From positions 56,019 to 120,018 of the forward strand of contig CALWZC010000010.1 in the NCBI GenBank assembly GCA_944385935.1: DNA of 64,000 nt. The letters are read 5' to 3'. Both the position numbers and the translations under genes were made by a program. The notes beneath the pieces are model-generated. The model was given only the letters and a program-made list of their open reading frames with translations. It did no database searches and was not told the DNA's origin. This document shows positions 1 through 10,495 of this stretch, piece after piece; within the stretch, counting starts at the first letter, position 1, and the number at the start of each line of letters is the position of its first letter. Source of the stretch: an uncultured Anaerofilum sp. Lineage in GTDB: Bacteria > Bacillota > Clostridia > Oscillospirales > Ruminococcaceae.

Positions 1-728
1 CTCTTTTTCTTCGATTTATGAACTTTATTTTCCTTCTTTTTTAAATTGATAAAAGATAGCACACAAGGAATTGCAACAGCCATGGCCATTCCAACAAATG
101 CAGTTCGCCCAGCAGAAATAGCTGCGAAACACATAACTGCCAAAACTAACAACTTAATATATTTGCTAATATTTATCTTATCCCAATATTCAGCCACAAT
201 CACAAAGATAAGTGCATAGGCGGCAGAAACTGAAAAAAAACTTGCAGCCCCTACAACCAGACCACGATAGCCGCCATAATATAGTGTTCCTATCTCAATA
301 GCATATGGGTCTCGAAACATATTGAAAAATGTGTTGATATTGGAAGAAAAGAAACTTACTGTTTGCATTACAGCTTGAACAGCAAAAGCATATATGCAAT
401 AGACAATTGCACTTTTCTTTTTTTGTAAAAAATGCGCATACACAAAAAGGCCAACTAATAGCTTATACAACTGATTGATTAAAGGGAGGATAAAAGATAC
501 ATCCCGTGTTCCGTTAATGAGTAAAACAAGCATAGCTAAAATCAGTGCTGGAATTACTGCTAAAAACAGCCTAAACACTTCCTTTGTCACTGTTCTACTC
601 ACTAATATATTTCTATAATTTACGTCTATAGCCGCCTTGACTACATAACATAAAGACAGCAGATATATGCTATTTAGCCCCATAAAAAAAGGCATAAAAA
701 TATATATGAAAATGCTTAATAACAACAT
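1..728 (-). CDS. Wzy/O-antigen-polymerase-like membrane protein (partial, C-terminus off the left edge)
   Basis: The reading frame runs off the left edge; about 242 codons are visible. The ATG at 728 has an AGGTG ribosome site about 8 bases upstream. The product is almost entirely hydrophobic, with repeated membrane helices separated by short charged loops (for example INGTRDVSF, then a loop after FFSSNINTFFNMFRDPY), ending in a basic stretch rich in KKK. This pattern, and its place 24 bp downstream of two glycosyltransferases, fits a polysaccharide polymerase or ligase of the Wzy/WaaL type. No catalytic motif could be checked, so the assignment is by topology and context. A flippase or another multi-pass transporter is the main alternative. 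Confidence 0.6.
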   Translation of the reverse strand, partial: MLLLSIFIYIFMPFFMGLNSIYLLSLCYVVKAAIDVNYRNILVSRTVTKEVFRLFLAVIPALILAMLVLLINGTRDVSFILPLINQLYKLLVGLFVYAHFLQKKKSAIVYCIYAFAVQAVMQTVSFFSSNINTFFNMFRDPYAIEIGTLYYGGYRGLVVGAASFFSVSAAYALIFVIVAEYWDKINISKYIKLLVLAVMCFAAISAGRTAFVGMAMAVAIPCVLSFINLKKKENKVHKSKKK

Positions 729-752
729 CTTTTTCACCTATTTATTGCTCTT

Positions 753-1538
753 TTATATTTTTCCTTGCATCACTGCCCGTCTTCCCTCTAACATGGCAGA
801 ATAGGCTTTGAAAAAACCTATATTAGTTGTATGTTTAGAATAACGCAGTATATATTGCAAAATAAGAGGCAGCGAATATTTTTTAGACATTTGTGTGAAT
901 ACTGCCCCTTTTGTTATAAAATATTGTTCTGTATATCCAGTAAACCATGTGGAATCTCCATCCTCAATGTTTGCCAAATATTCGGGAGAGGTGTATGCCT
1001 TCAATCCTTTTTTCAATACATCAACAAAGAACAAGCTATCTTCTCCCGAGTAAAATTTGGTACCAGGACCAAATGACTCATTAAATTGGATTTTACCTAC
1101 AATTTTTTCTCTTCTGAATGCTGCTCGTGGCGCACCATATCGCATAATATTGTAAAATGATAATTCCTTTTGCTCTGTATTCACATACCACTTTTGTTTT
1201 GGGTTTGATGGATGGAGATTAAAAAAAATCAAGTCTGCTTGTTTTACTGTTTCAAAAGAATTGGTGATTATACGCTCATATCCTTCAACTAAAATTTCAT
1301 CGTCATCCACCAACAGGCAAATATCATGACTTGCATACTGCAAAGCCAAATTTCTGCTTCGAGAAATTCCTCTTTGGGTAGAATTACACCAAATTACCTT
1401 AGAACCCTTGTAATCAAATTCCACTACATTATCAATATCACATTGATTTACTATTACCGCATCGGTGCTAATATTCGTTTTGTCCAAAATAGAATAGTCA
1501 GCCTGATTCATACAGGACAACAAAACTTCCACCTTCAC
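753..1538 (-). CDS. Family 2 glycosyltransferase
   Basis: 261 aa, starting at a GTG with AGGA about 9 bases upstream that lies inside the end of the preceding gene. The N-terminal half shows a GT-A fold layout: a start of the type KVEVLLSCMNQ, a later CLLVDDDEIL stretch that is the DxD nucleotide-sugar/metal site, and a GPGTKFYSGEDSLFF segment typical of the acceptor side in GT2 enzymes. There is no membrane helix, so it should act at the cytoplasmic face on a lipid-linked oligosaccharide. It is part of the minus-strand exopolysaccharide operon, following another GT2 and preceding the Wzy-like protein. The sugar specificity cannot be read from sequence. Confidence 0.8.
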   Translation of the reverse strand: MKVEVLLSCMNQADYSILDKTNISTDAVIVNQCDIDNVVEFDYKGSKVIWCNSTQRGISRSRNLALQYASHDICLLVDDDEILVEGYERIITNSFETVKQADLIFFNLHPSNPKQKWYVNTEQKELSFYNIMRYGAPRAAFRREKIVGKIQFNESFGPGTKFYSGEDSLFFVDVLKKGLKAYTSPEYLANIEDGDSTWFTGYTEQYFITKGAVFTQMSKKYSLPLILQYILRYSKHTTNIGFFKAYSAMLEGRRAVMQGKI

Positions 1539-1549
1539 AAAATCACATC

Positions 1550-2323
1550 CTAAACATTTATCTGCCCAATTTTTATTTGTGCATACTTTAACAAGTTTTT
1601 AAAGACATACCAGCACATATAATACATTCTTTCAAAAATATTTAAGCCAATATACTTATAAACTCGCATTGTCATTTTAAAGGCTTTTATTTTATTGCTT
1701 GATTTTGTGCCGCTGGATATGCGATAGTTTAATAGAGGTTCATCAATTCCATATGCACAGGGAATTTTTTTCAATATCTGCAACCATGCAGCAAAATCCT
1801 CGTGCATTTGGTCGCCTGGCATCTTTACATCACGCATACATTCTTTTTTGACAAATACTGAAGAGCAGGAAATAATGTTTTGCTTCAATAACTGCCAGTA
1901 AGTGATTTTATAGGGAACATGGAGAATATATTTGGCAGGTTCTCCTTGTTCATTCATAAAGGCAGTTGCTGTAAATATTAACGCACTGTCTTTTTTGTTG
2001 GCAGCTAAGTCTATTTGTTTTTGTAGCTTTTCTGGCTGCCACATATCATCACTATCCAAGAAAGCTATCCATTCTCCCTTTGCAAGCTGAACGCCTCTAT
2101 TTCGTGTGTAGGAAACCCCTTTATTTTCAGGGTTTTTATGCAAACATATTCTACTATCTTCCAGTGCTTTTTGATTTACCAACTCACAGGTTTTATCTGT
2201 GGAACCATCATCAATGATTAACAATTCCCAATTTTCATATGTTTGCTTTTGAACAGATTCTATTGCTTGTATAATGTATTTTTCTGCATTAAATGCAGGC
2301 ATAATTACACTAACTAACATCAT
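1550..2323 (-). CDS. Family 2 glycosyltransferase
   Basis: 257 aa if started at the ATG at 2323, which has GAGGAA six bases upstream; a longer TTG start at 2338 would overlap that site. The start VSVIMPAFNAEKYI and the following LLIIDDGSTDKT are textbook GT2 signatures, and AFLDSDDMW gives the DxD metal-binding motif. The C-terminal part is basic with a hydrophobic patch (MYYMCWYVFKNLL), which suggests membrane association. It lies 11 bp downstream of the priming transferase and should add a later sugar of the repeat unit. The substrate is unknown. Confidence 0.85.
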   Translation of the reverse strand: MMLVSVIMPAFNAEKYIIQAIESVQKQTYENWELLIIDDGSTDKTCELVNQKALEDSRICLHKNPENKGVSYTRNRGVQLAKGEWIAFLDSDDMWQPEKLQKQIDLAANKKDSALIFTATAFMNEQGEPAKYILHVPYKITYWQLLKQNIISCSSVFVKKECMRDVKMPGDQMHEDFAAWLQILKKIPCAYGIDEPLLNYRISSGTKSSNKIKAFKMTMRVYKYIGLNIFERMYYMCWYVFKNLLKYAQIKIGQINV

Positions 2324-2334
2324 TTGCTTCTTCC

Positions 2335-3711
2335 TCAAAGATTATTGGATTGCACTGTTGTTTTGGTTGCTGTTGTTTGCCCTTGTGCTACGCCTTCAGT
2401 GCTATCAGGCACAAAAAGAATCTTTACAGTGGCAAACATAATTTTTAAGTCCTCGGTAAAGCTGGGATTTGCAATGTACATCAAATCCATTTGCAATTTG
2501 TCGTAAGGGGTGGTATTATACTTGCCGTACACCTGGGCATAACCAGTTAGGCCGGCTTTTGCCTGCAACCGCAGTGCAAACTCTGGCAAATCCTTTTCAT
2601 ATTGGGCGGCAATTTCGGGACGCTCAGGCCGAGGGCCTACAATGGTCATTTCACCCTTAAAAATATTGATAAGCTGGGGCAGCTCGTCCAGTCGGCATTT
2701 GCGGATAAACCGGCCGATGGGGGTAATACGGTCGTCCTTTTCTCCGGTGGAAAGACGAGCCACGCCGTCCTTTTCTGCATCCACTCGCATACTGCGGAAC
2801 TTCAGCACATCAAACTTTTTGCCGTCCTTGGTTAGGCGACACTGTTTGTAAAAAGCTGGGCCGCCGTCGGTTGCTTTGATGGCAATTCCCACTACCAACA
2901 TCACAGGGGAGAACACCAGCAATGCCAAGCCCGACACTACAATGTCAAAGGCACGCTTTACAAAAAGGTATTCTGGGTTTGGGTCATAGCGTTTTACCCG
3001 CAGCATGGGCAGATGGAACATGTGCATTCTCTCTGCGCTGCTCATAAGCACATCACCTATACGGGGGATAAGATACACCTGTATACCTCTTGCCACACAC
3101 TGTTTTAAAATGATATTACGCTCACGGGAATGGATGCCACACAAAAACACTACATCCACTCCATCCAATATTTTTAATTGGTTATCCAAAGCCGCTGTAA
3201 TGCCAGCAATGCTGGTAACGTTAAACTTTGCCTCTAGGCCATATTCCGAAATTAGCTGTTCCAAGCCTTCCAGCATGTCATAAATAACAGCGGTTTTTTT
3301 CGCTTTATGGGTACGAAAGTACCATTTATGTGCAGTAACACACCACAGAGATGCCAGCAGCAGTTGGACAACAAATGTACCAAGCAAAGGCAGCACTGGG
3401 GGGAAGGTTTTCATTAAAAGCCAAGTAATTGCATAAATGATGCCGTCCGAAATCAACAAAGCAAGTAGTTGGGAACCGATTAACTCAGAAATTCGGCTTA
3501 ACGACACACGAAAAGCCTCATAAATTCTTCCATAGGTAATGTAAAGCACAAAAAACAAAGCAATTATTAGCCAGTTTCCCTTTCGGAAAAAAGGTTCTGC
3601 CAAATTTTGTGCATAAGCCATATACCAACACACTCCAAAAGGAATGGTTACCAAAACTGCATTCAGTACCTTCACCAATCGTAACACGGTACTGCGACGC
3701 AAATTATCCAT
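2335..3711 (-). CDS. Undecaprenyl-phosphate sugar-1-phosphate transferase (exopolysaccharide priming enzyme)
   Basis: 458 aa from the ATG at 3711, which has AGGAGA seven bases upstream; the 22-codon longer frame lacks such a site. Four or more N-terminal membrane helices (residues about 10-125) are followed by a nucleotide-binding-like domain. The C-terminal bacterial sugar transferase domain (PF02397 type) has KRAFDIVVSGLALLV, VLKFRSMRVDAE, TPIGRFIRKCRLDELPQLIN and PRPERPE, all diagnostic. The family transfers a sugar-1-phosphate from a UDP-sugar to undecaprenyl phosphate and so starts repeat-unit assembly. It is the first gene of the visible cluster, so the operon promoter should lie upstream in 3712-4070. 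Confidence 0.9.
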   Translation of the reverse strand: MDNLRRSTVLRLVKVLNAVLVTIPFGVCWYMAYAQNLAEPFFRKGNWLIIALFFVLYITYGRIYEAFRVSLSRISELIGSQLLALLISDGIIYAITWLLMKTFPPVLPLLGTFVVQLLLASLWCVTAHKWYFRTHKAKKTAVIYDMLEGLEQLISEYGLEAKFNVTSIAGITAALDNQLKILDGVDVVFLCGIHSRERNIILKQCVARGIQVYLIPRIGDVLMSSAERMHMFHLPMLRVKRYDPNPEYLFVKRAFDIVVSGLALLVFSPVMLVVGIAIKATDGGPAFYKQCRLTKDGKKFDVLKFRSMRVDAEKDGVARLSTGEKDDRITPIGRFIRKCRLDELPQLINIFKGEMTIVGPRPERPEIAAQYEKDLPEFALRLQAKAGLTGYAQVYGKYNTTPYDKLQMDLMYIANPSFTEDLKIMFATVKILFVPDSTEGVAQGQTTATKTTVQSNNL

Positions 3712-4070
3712 TATATTCTCTCCTATGTATCTGGTTGTTGCTGTTTCTATCTTATCATCTATAAAATACTTTGACACTCTTATTTGTAGGCATTGTATAC
3801 CTTTTTATTAGGAGGTCAAAAAATACACAATCGCAATAACAACTTACTATATTGTGACATTCCCTTAATTATATCCTGTTTTGCGGAATATTGCAATCTT
3901 ACACCATTTTTTTACTGCATTTTATCTCTTTGTATAATTTTTTTTGTAAAAACTTTCTATGGGTTGCTGTTTTTTATATAAAAACACACCACAATTTGTC
4001 TATTATATAAAATAATAAAACCAGATGGTTATTTGCATCCTTGGGATAACCACAGAATTGAGGCAAAATG
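3712..4070. other. AT-rich intergenic region upstream of the exopolysaccharide cluster
   Basis: No convincing gene is present; the short plus-strand frame here has no ribosome site. The segment is AT-rich with long T runs near 3900-3990. It must hold the promoter for the minus-strand exopolysaccharide genes, but no single -35/-10 pair stood out clearly enough to call. Confidence 0.5.
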
Positions 4071-4107
4071 AAAAGGCTTGCTGCCCTCACAGGTAGCAAG
4101 CCTTTTT
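4071..4107 (-). terminator. Intrinsic terminator after the glutamate synthase fragment
   Basis: A 12-bp stem (AAAAGGCTTGCT paired with AGCAAGCCTTTT) around an 11-13 base loop lies 25 bp past the stop of the minus-strand gltB fragment. On the minus strand the stem ends in a T run. The stem is also AT-flanked on the other side and could work in both directions. Confidence 0.8.
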
Positions 4108-4131
4108 GCTGATTAAACTGATATTTTTTAG

Positions 4132-6225
4132 TTAAACAGTCTGTGTCTGTTGCAAAATAGCTTTGTATTCAAATGGGATAACTTTTTTAAATTGGAGCAA
4201 GGAATGGGAGAAGTTTTGCAAGATTTCTTTTGCTTTAGGGGAATTTGTTTCTTTTACATGGTTTTGCAGCAGTTCTTGCAGGGTTTCGGCATCCTTCCAG
4301 CTTGGCTGCTCCATACTTACCAATTCATGATTCAGGGTTTTGTATAGTTGGTTTTGGGGGTCAAATACAAAGGCTATGCCACCGCTCATGCCTGCGGCAA
4401 AGTTTTTGCCTGTACTTCCCAAAACCACCACACAGCCCCCTGTCATATACTCACAGCCATGTTCCCCAACGCCTTCCACTACAGCCACTGCACCGGAATT
4501 TCGCACACAAAAGCGTTCTCCGGCAACTCCGTTGATATAGGCTTCTCCAGAGGTTGCGCCATACAGTGCCACATTTCCCACCACAATATTGTCATCAGCG
4601 GCATAGCTTGCATTGGCTGGCAAGGAAATGGTCAATTTGCCTCCAGAAAGCCCTTTGCCAAAATAATCGTTGGCATCTCCCTCCAAAGCCAAGGTTATTC
4701 CATGGGGCAAGAATGCGCCAAAGCTCTGACCGGCTGCCCCTGTGCAATGGATGTGGATGGTGTCGTGGGGCAAGCCATCGGGATGCCGCCGTGTCACCTG
4801 CTCGCCAATTTGTGTACCAAAGGCTCGGTCGGTGTTGGTCAGGTGCTGTTGCAGTCGGCAGGGGATAGCCCTTTCTATGGCTTGCTGTAAAGGTTTGCTG
4901 GTTTGCAGTAATTGAAAATCTTTGGTGTTTTCCAGCCCAAAATCATACGCCTTTTCGGGGGAGAATGTGCAAGGCTTGCTGCTGGCGGCTAACAAGCCCG
5001 ACAAATCCAATGGGCTATTGCGCTTTTGCTTTAGTAGGTCTACACGGCCCACCATTTCATCCACCGTTGCAATGCCTAGCATTGCCATATATTCTCGCAG
5101 CTCCTCGGCAACGAACAGCATAAACATTTCCACATACTCCGGCTTACCTGCAAATTTTTTACGCAACTGGGGATTTTGGGTAGCAATGCCTTTGGGGCAG
5201 GTGTCCAAACTGCATACACGAAGCATATCACACCCTAAAGTCACCAGAGGAGCAGTGGCAAATCCAAATTCCTCAGCTCCCAAAAGGGCAGCAATGGCAA
5301 CATCTCGCCCACTCATCAGCTTGCCATCGGTTTCCAGCCGTACCTGTTGGCGCAAGCCATTTTGCAGCAAGGTTTGATGGGCTTCGGCTAGCCCCAACTC
5401 CCAAGGCAATCCAGCATGATGAATAGAGCTAATAGGTGCGGCACCGGTTCCCCCATCATAGCCAGACACCAAAACCGTTGTTGCCCCTGCCTTTGCCACA
5501 CCGGCGGCAATGGTGCCTACTCCTGCCTCAGACACTAGCTTGACCGAAATATCAGCTTTGGTATTGGCGTTTTTGAGGTCATAAATCAGTTGTGCTAAGT
5601 CCTCGATGGAATAAATATCGTGGTGGGGCGGGGGAGAAATCAGGCTGACGCCGGGGGTGGAACGGCGTGTTTCGGCAATCCATGGGTAGACCTTTTTGCC
5701 CGGAAGGTGCCCACCTTCCCCCGGCTTTGCTCCCTGTGCTATTTTTATCTGTAATTCCTGTGCACTGACAAGATATTCACTGGTTACCCCAAATCGTCCG
5801 CTTGCCACCTGTTTAATGGCAGAGTTGCGGCAGTGTTGGGGGTTGGTGTCTGCCATGCGTTCCCTTTGCTCTCCACCCTCTCCGCTGTTGGATTTGCCCC
5901 CCAGCCGATTCATGGCAATGGCCAATGCTTCATGGGCTTCCTGCGAGATAGAGCCGTAGGACATTGCCCCTGTTTTAAAGCGTTTTACAATGCTTTCCAC
6001 AGGTTCCACCTGCTCCAAAGGGATGCCCTGTTCTGGGTAGTTGAACTCCAACAGGCTGCGAAGATAGCCGGTGTGTTGGCTGTCTACCTGCTGGGTATAT
6101 TGTTTAAACAGACCATAATCTTTCTGTCGGGTAGATTGCTGCAAAAGGTGGATGGTTTCGGGGGTATAGCGGTGCTGTTCGCCCCCCTTTTTTGCCTTGT
6201 GCCTTCCCAAAGAGGGCAAGGTCAA
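4132..6225 (-). pseudogene. gltB: Glutamate synthase large subunit, C-terminal fragment
   Basis: About 697 codons remain open. They cover the FMN-binding catalytic domain ([20 protein letters not shown], then [15 protein letters not shown], and the iron-sulfur cysteines in [18 protein letters not shown]) and the C-terminal GXGXG beta-helix domain. Full-length bacterial GltB is about 1500 aa; homology here begins only at [15 protein letters not shown], near position 800 of the family. The glutaminase N-terminus lies separately at 7453-7815, so about 680 codons are missing and a foreign segment sits between the two pieces. The frame could start at a TTG at 6225 after AAAGGGGG, but a protein without the amidotransferase domain cannot take ammonia from glutamine. 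It could be a relic, or an ammonia-dependent remnant. Confidence 0.85.
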
Positions 6226-6439
6226 TTCCCCCTTTCCTCAAAGGCTTGTGCATGGTTGACAGGCTGCTTTATAATCATAGGGGGCGGCAGCACTTTTGCT
6301 GTCGCCCCTTGATTACCCTCCTGCAAAGACGGGCGGGGCTGTCAACGGCGGCGCGGTACGCGGCGTTCATCTTGACCGTTGGCTGGCTCGGCTGGCTTTG
6401 CTATATAATATTCACTAATCTTTTCCGCGCAATTTGATT
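6226..6439. other. Foreign GC-rich junction segment inside the broken gltB
   Basis: This roughly 200-bp stretch belongs neither to gltB nor to the AT-rich gene pair beside it. It is GC-rich around 6275-6400, contains a GGGGCGGCAGC...GCTGTCGCCCC inverted repeat (about 6279-6306) and only short frames. It reads like a scrap of an integrative element left at the junction, but no element family could be named from the sequence alone. Confidence 0.45.
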
Positions 6440-6763
6440 TTAAAGATTACCAAATAGGGAAATATAAATCAATCCGATTGTTCCTATGGCAATGAAACTT
6501 AACGCCAAACCGACTCTTTTTTTTCGAGAGTCAAATTCTCTTCTTGAACTATCCGTCATATTAGAGGGATACTTATTTCTACCGATTAGGTATAATAAAA
6601 GACCACCACCGCCATTTCCACTAAGTGAAAAAATACCCCAAAAATTAGGGTGTTTCAATCCTCTGCTTTCTGCATCAAGAGCTACTAATCTGAAAAGTTG
6701 ATAAATAAAAGTAAATGCACCTAATAAAACCATAAATACAAAAGTAGTTGCTAAAACTATCAT
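6440..6763 (-). CDS. Small membrane protein paired with an XRE regulator
   Basis: 107 aa with an N-terminal hydrophobic helix (MIVLATTFVFMVLLGAF), a polar glycine-rich middle (SLSGNGGGGLLLYL), and a C-terminal helix (VGLALSFIAIGTIGLIYISL). The start ATG at 6763 has TAGGAGGAAT just upstream. It lies 12 bp after the XRE gene and shares its low GC content, so the two are likely co-transcribed and arrived together. No family function is recognised. Confidence 0.7.
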   Translation of the reverse strand: MIVLATTFVFMVLLGAFTFIYQLFRLVALDAESRGLKHPNFWGIFSLSGNGGGGLLLYLIGRNKYPSNMTDSSRREFDSRKKRVGLALSFIAIGTIGLIYISLFGNL

Positions 6764-6775
6764 TACTAATTCCTC

Positions 6776-7183
6776 CTAAAGTTTTTTTATTATCTGATAA
6801 AATACCATACAAGTCGAGATAATACTGAGAGATGAACCTCCCATAATCAAATAGTTATTTTTTACTATTAGTCCATTAAACAATGTAAACAAAATGAGAA
6901 TCAAAATATTTATGGCGATTGCTAAAATCAGTTTTTGATTACTCTTTACAGTGTTTGTGCTTTTCTCCAAATGTTCTATCATTTCTGTATCCTCTTTCAA
7001 AAGTCTGTCAAGGCTAATATCATACAAGTTACTCAGTTTGATTACACTCACAATATCAGGAAATGATTTTTCGTTTTCCCAGTTTGATATGGTTTGACGG
7101 GAAACTTGTATTTTCTCCGCCACACACTCTTGAGTTAATCCCGCCTTTACTCTTGCCTGTTTTAGCTTGACGCCTATCTCCAT
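6776..7183 (-). CDS. XRE-family regulator with C-terminal membrane helices
   Basis: 135 aa from the ATG at 7183, which has AAAGGAGG 8 bases upstream; the longer frame to 7240 has no ribosome site. Residues 5-60 form a Cro/CI-type helix-turn-helix (KLKQARVKAGLTQECVAEK, VSRQTISNWENEKSFPD). Two hydrophobic helices follow (LILAIAINILILILFTLF and a second to the C-terminus). Such membrane-tethered XRE proteins are common on mobile islands and often regulate the neighbouring membrane gene. It sits inside the gap of the broken gltB. Confidence 0.8.
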   Translation of the reverse strand: MEIGVKLKQARVKAGLTQECVAEKIQVSRQTISNWENEKSFPDIVSVIKLSNLYDISLDRLLKEDTEMIEHLEKSTNTVKSNQKLILAIAINILILILFTLFNGLIVKNNYLIMGGSSLSIISTCMVFYQIIKKL

Positions 7184-7452
7184 AACACTTTTCCTCCTTT
7201 CGTAAACACTATCACATTTTTTGAATTGATTGTCTATCAAAATTGCTTTACATCAACTAAATATTCTTGTCAAAATTCTTTTACATACAATATATAGTAG
7301 TTAAAGGTGGAACACCCCATATACATTTAGGAAGTATTTACCATTAACGGTATCAGCGAATTTGCTATTTATTATACATTAAAGATACGGTTTTATCTAT
7401 TGTTGTTTTTGTATTTTGGAATAGTGGGTTGTCTATCTTTTAATTTTTTATG
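7184..7452. other. AT-rich intergenic region upstream of the XRE gene
   Basis: No gene seen. The strongly AT-rich sequence holds the presumed promoter of the minus-strand XRE/membrane pair and the right-hand junction of the inserted segment with gltB near 7452-7460. Confidence 0.45.
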
Positions 7453-7815
7453 TTACTTTATGGCACATGAGCATTGTGCCAAGGTTTCAAACTGCTGTTT
7501 GGCTTGGTCTTGCTGGGCTTTGTCCTGAGAAAAAAAGAACATACCCACGGCATATTGTCCCTTTTCGCCCAATGCAATGCCCTGCCGTTTTGCCACCTTG
7601 CTAAAAAAGCCATGGGGAATTTGTGTTAAAATGCCTACTCCGTCCCCTGTTTGTCCGTCGGCATCTTTACCGGCACGATGTTCCAGCCCTTCCACAATTT
7701 TTAGGGCATCGTCCACTACTCCATGGCTTTGGCTGCCGTCTATATGTACAACTGCTCCAATTCCGCAGTTGTCGTGTTCAAAAGATGGATGGTATAGGGT
7801 GTTTTGCTGTTCCAT
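7453..7815 (-). pseudogene. gltB: Glutamate synthase large subunit, N-terminal fragment
   Basis: 120 codons. FEHDNCGIGAVVHIDG carries the N-terminal catalytic cysteine of the class II glutaminase domain (exposed after propeptide removal in this family), followed by GLEHRAGKDADGQTGDGVGI, also conserved in GltB. The frame then runs into unrelated AT-rich DNA and stops at 7453. The ATG at 7815 has GGAGGAAT upstream, and a complete regulated leader precedes it, so transcription may persist although the enzyme is split. The rest of the glutaminase domain and the central domain are absent from this window. Confidence 0.88.
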
Positions 7816-7846
7816 GGAATATTCCTCCTTCTGGGTATAGCCAACG

Positions 7847-7898
7847 AAAAAAAGACGCCAAAGGACTGCCCTAGCTGGGCAGAACTCCTTGACGCCTT
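7847..7898 (-). terminator. Leader terminator upstream of gltB
   Basis: On the minus strand a long hairpin is formed by AAGGCGTC-AAGGAG-CTGCCC and its complement GGGCAG-TCCTTT-GGCGTCTT, followed by seven T. It lies between the promoter and the gltB start, so it is an attenuator and not an end-of-gene terminator. Its upstream arm shares bases with the ANTAR-type hairpin at 7889-7904, so the two are mutually exclusive. Confidence 0.85.
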
Positions 7899-7904
7899 TG
7901 TCAA
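7889..7904 (-). promoter_or_regulatory. ANTAR-type antiterminator hairpin, gltB leader
   Basis: RNA sequence UUGAC-AAAGGC-GUCAA: a perfect 5-bp stem with a hexaloop that has A at position 1 and G at position 4, the signature recognised by ANTAR proteins. It overlaps the 5' arm of the leader terminator. Confidence 0.75.
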
Positions 7905-7931
7905 TTGCTGTATGTTTTTTGTGTGTACTCC

Positions 7932-7960
7932 ACTATACGCTATTTTGAGATAATTTGCAA
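7932..7960 (-). promoter_or_regulatory. gltB promoter
   Basis: On the minus strand, TTGCAA (-35, 7955-7960) and TATAGT (-10, 7932-7937) are separated by 17 bp. Predicted start near 7925, about 20 nt before the ANTAR-type hairpin. Confidence 0.65.
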
Positions 7961-8121
7961 AGCCTTTTTGAAAAAATCGTGAAAATCACAAAACTTTGCC
8001 CCTATACAAGCCCCTTTTCTTGCGATTTGCCGGAAACCTTGCCTTAAAATTACTTTAAAGGCAAACACCTTTGCCATCGGTTTGTTGCCCGTTCTGCTGC
8101 CCTTTGCTGCCAAACAAACAG

Positions 8122-8149
8122 TTGACAACTGCCAAAAAAAGAGTATACT
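8122..8149 (+). promoter_or_regulatory. glnN promoter
   Basis: TTGACA (8122-8127) and TATACT (8144-8149) with 16 bp spacing. Predicted start near 8156, only about four bases before the ANTAR-type hairpin. Confidence 0.75.
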
Positions 8150-8159
8150 ACACAGACAT

Positions 8160-8175
8160 GGAGCAAAGGTGCTTC
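8160..8175 (+). promoter_or_regulatory. ANTAR-type antiterminator hairpin, glnN leader
   Basis: GGAGC-AAAGGU-GCUUC: five base pairs (one G-U) with an A1/G4 hexaloop. Loop and 3' strand form the 5' arm of the following terminator, so the two structures exclude each other. Confidence 0.75.
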
Positions 8176-8204
8176 GAGTGAAAATACTCGAAGTGCCTTT
8201 TTTG
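8165..8204 (+). terminator. Leader terminator upstream of glnN
   Basis: AAAGGTGCTTCGAGT pairs with ACTCGAAGTGCCTTT (two G-U wobbles) around the loop GAAAAT and is followed by six T. It lies about 45 bp before the glnN start, so it acts as an attenuator. Confidence 0.85.
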
Positions 8205-8249
8205 TTTGTCTGGGAGATGTTTCCCCCTGAGGAAAGGAGAAATCTTGTT

Positions 8250-10349
<2,100 letters not shown>

Positions 10350-10365
10350 CTTTGCAAAAAGTTTA

Positions 10366-10394
10366 TTGACATTTGATTGTGAACATACTATAAT
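10366..10394 (+). promoter_or_regulatory. pyrG promoter
   Basis: Near-consensus TTGACA (10366-10371) and TATAAT (10389-10394) with 17 bp spacing. Predicted start at about 10401, immediately at the 5' base of the ANTAR-type hairpin. Confidence 0.85.
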
Positions 10395-10401
10395 AGCTCC
10401 A

Positions 10402-10425
10402 TTGAAGAACAATGGGGTTCGTCAA
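10402..10425 (+). promoter_or_regulatory. ANTAR-type antiterminator hairpin, pyrG leader
   Basis: UUGA-a-GAAC-AAUGGG-GUUC-g-UCAA: two helices around one A/G mismatch and a hexaloop with A1 and G4. The 3' half overlaps the terminator arm GGGGUUCGUCAAG. The RNA appears to begin with this hairpin. Confidence 0.75.
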
Positions 10426-10465
10426 GTACCGGCGTTGCTGTCGGTATTTGATGAACCCCTTTTTT
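10414..10465 (+). terminator. Leader terminator upstream of pyrG
   Basis: GGGGTTCGTCAAGTACCG pairs with CGGTATTTGATGAACCCC around a short loop and is followed by six T, 30 bp before the pyrG start. It is placed as an attenuator. Confidence 0.85.
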
Positions 10466-10495
10466 ATGTGCAACAGACAAACGGGAGGGATTTTT

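Noticed and set aside
2712..3981. Several short plus-strand frames opposite and upstream of the priming transferase gene
   Set aside because: They are antisense shadows or AT-rich frames without ribosome sites or domains.
7847..7925. Glutamine riboswitch (glnA or downstream-peptide motif) in the gltB leader
   Set aside because: The conserved core of those RNAs is not present; the visible structures are a terminator and an A1/G4 hexaloop hairpin.
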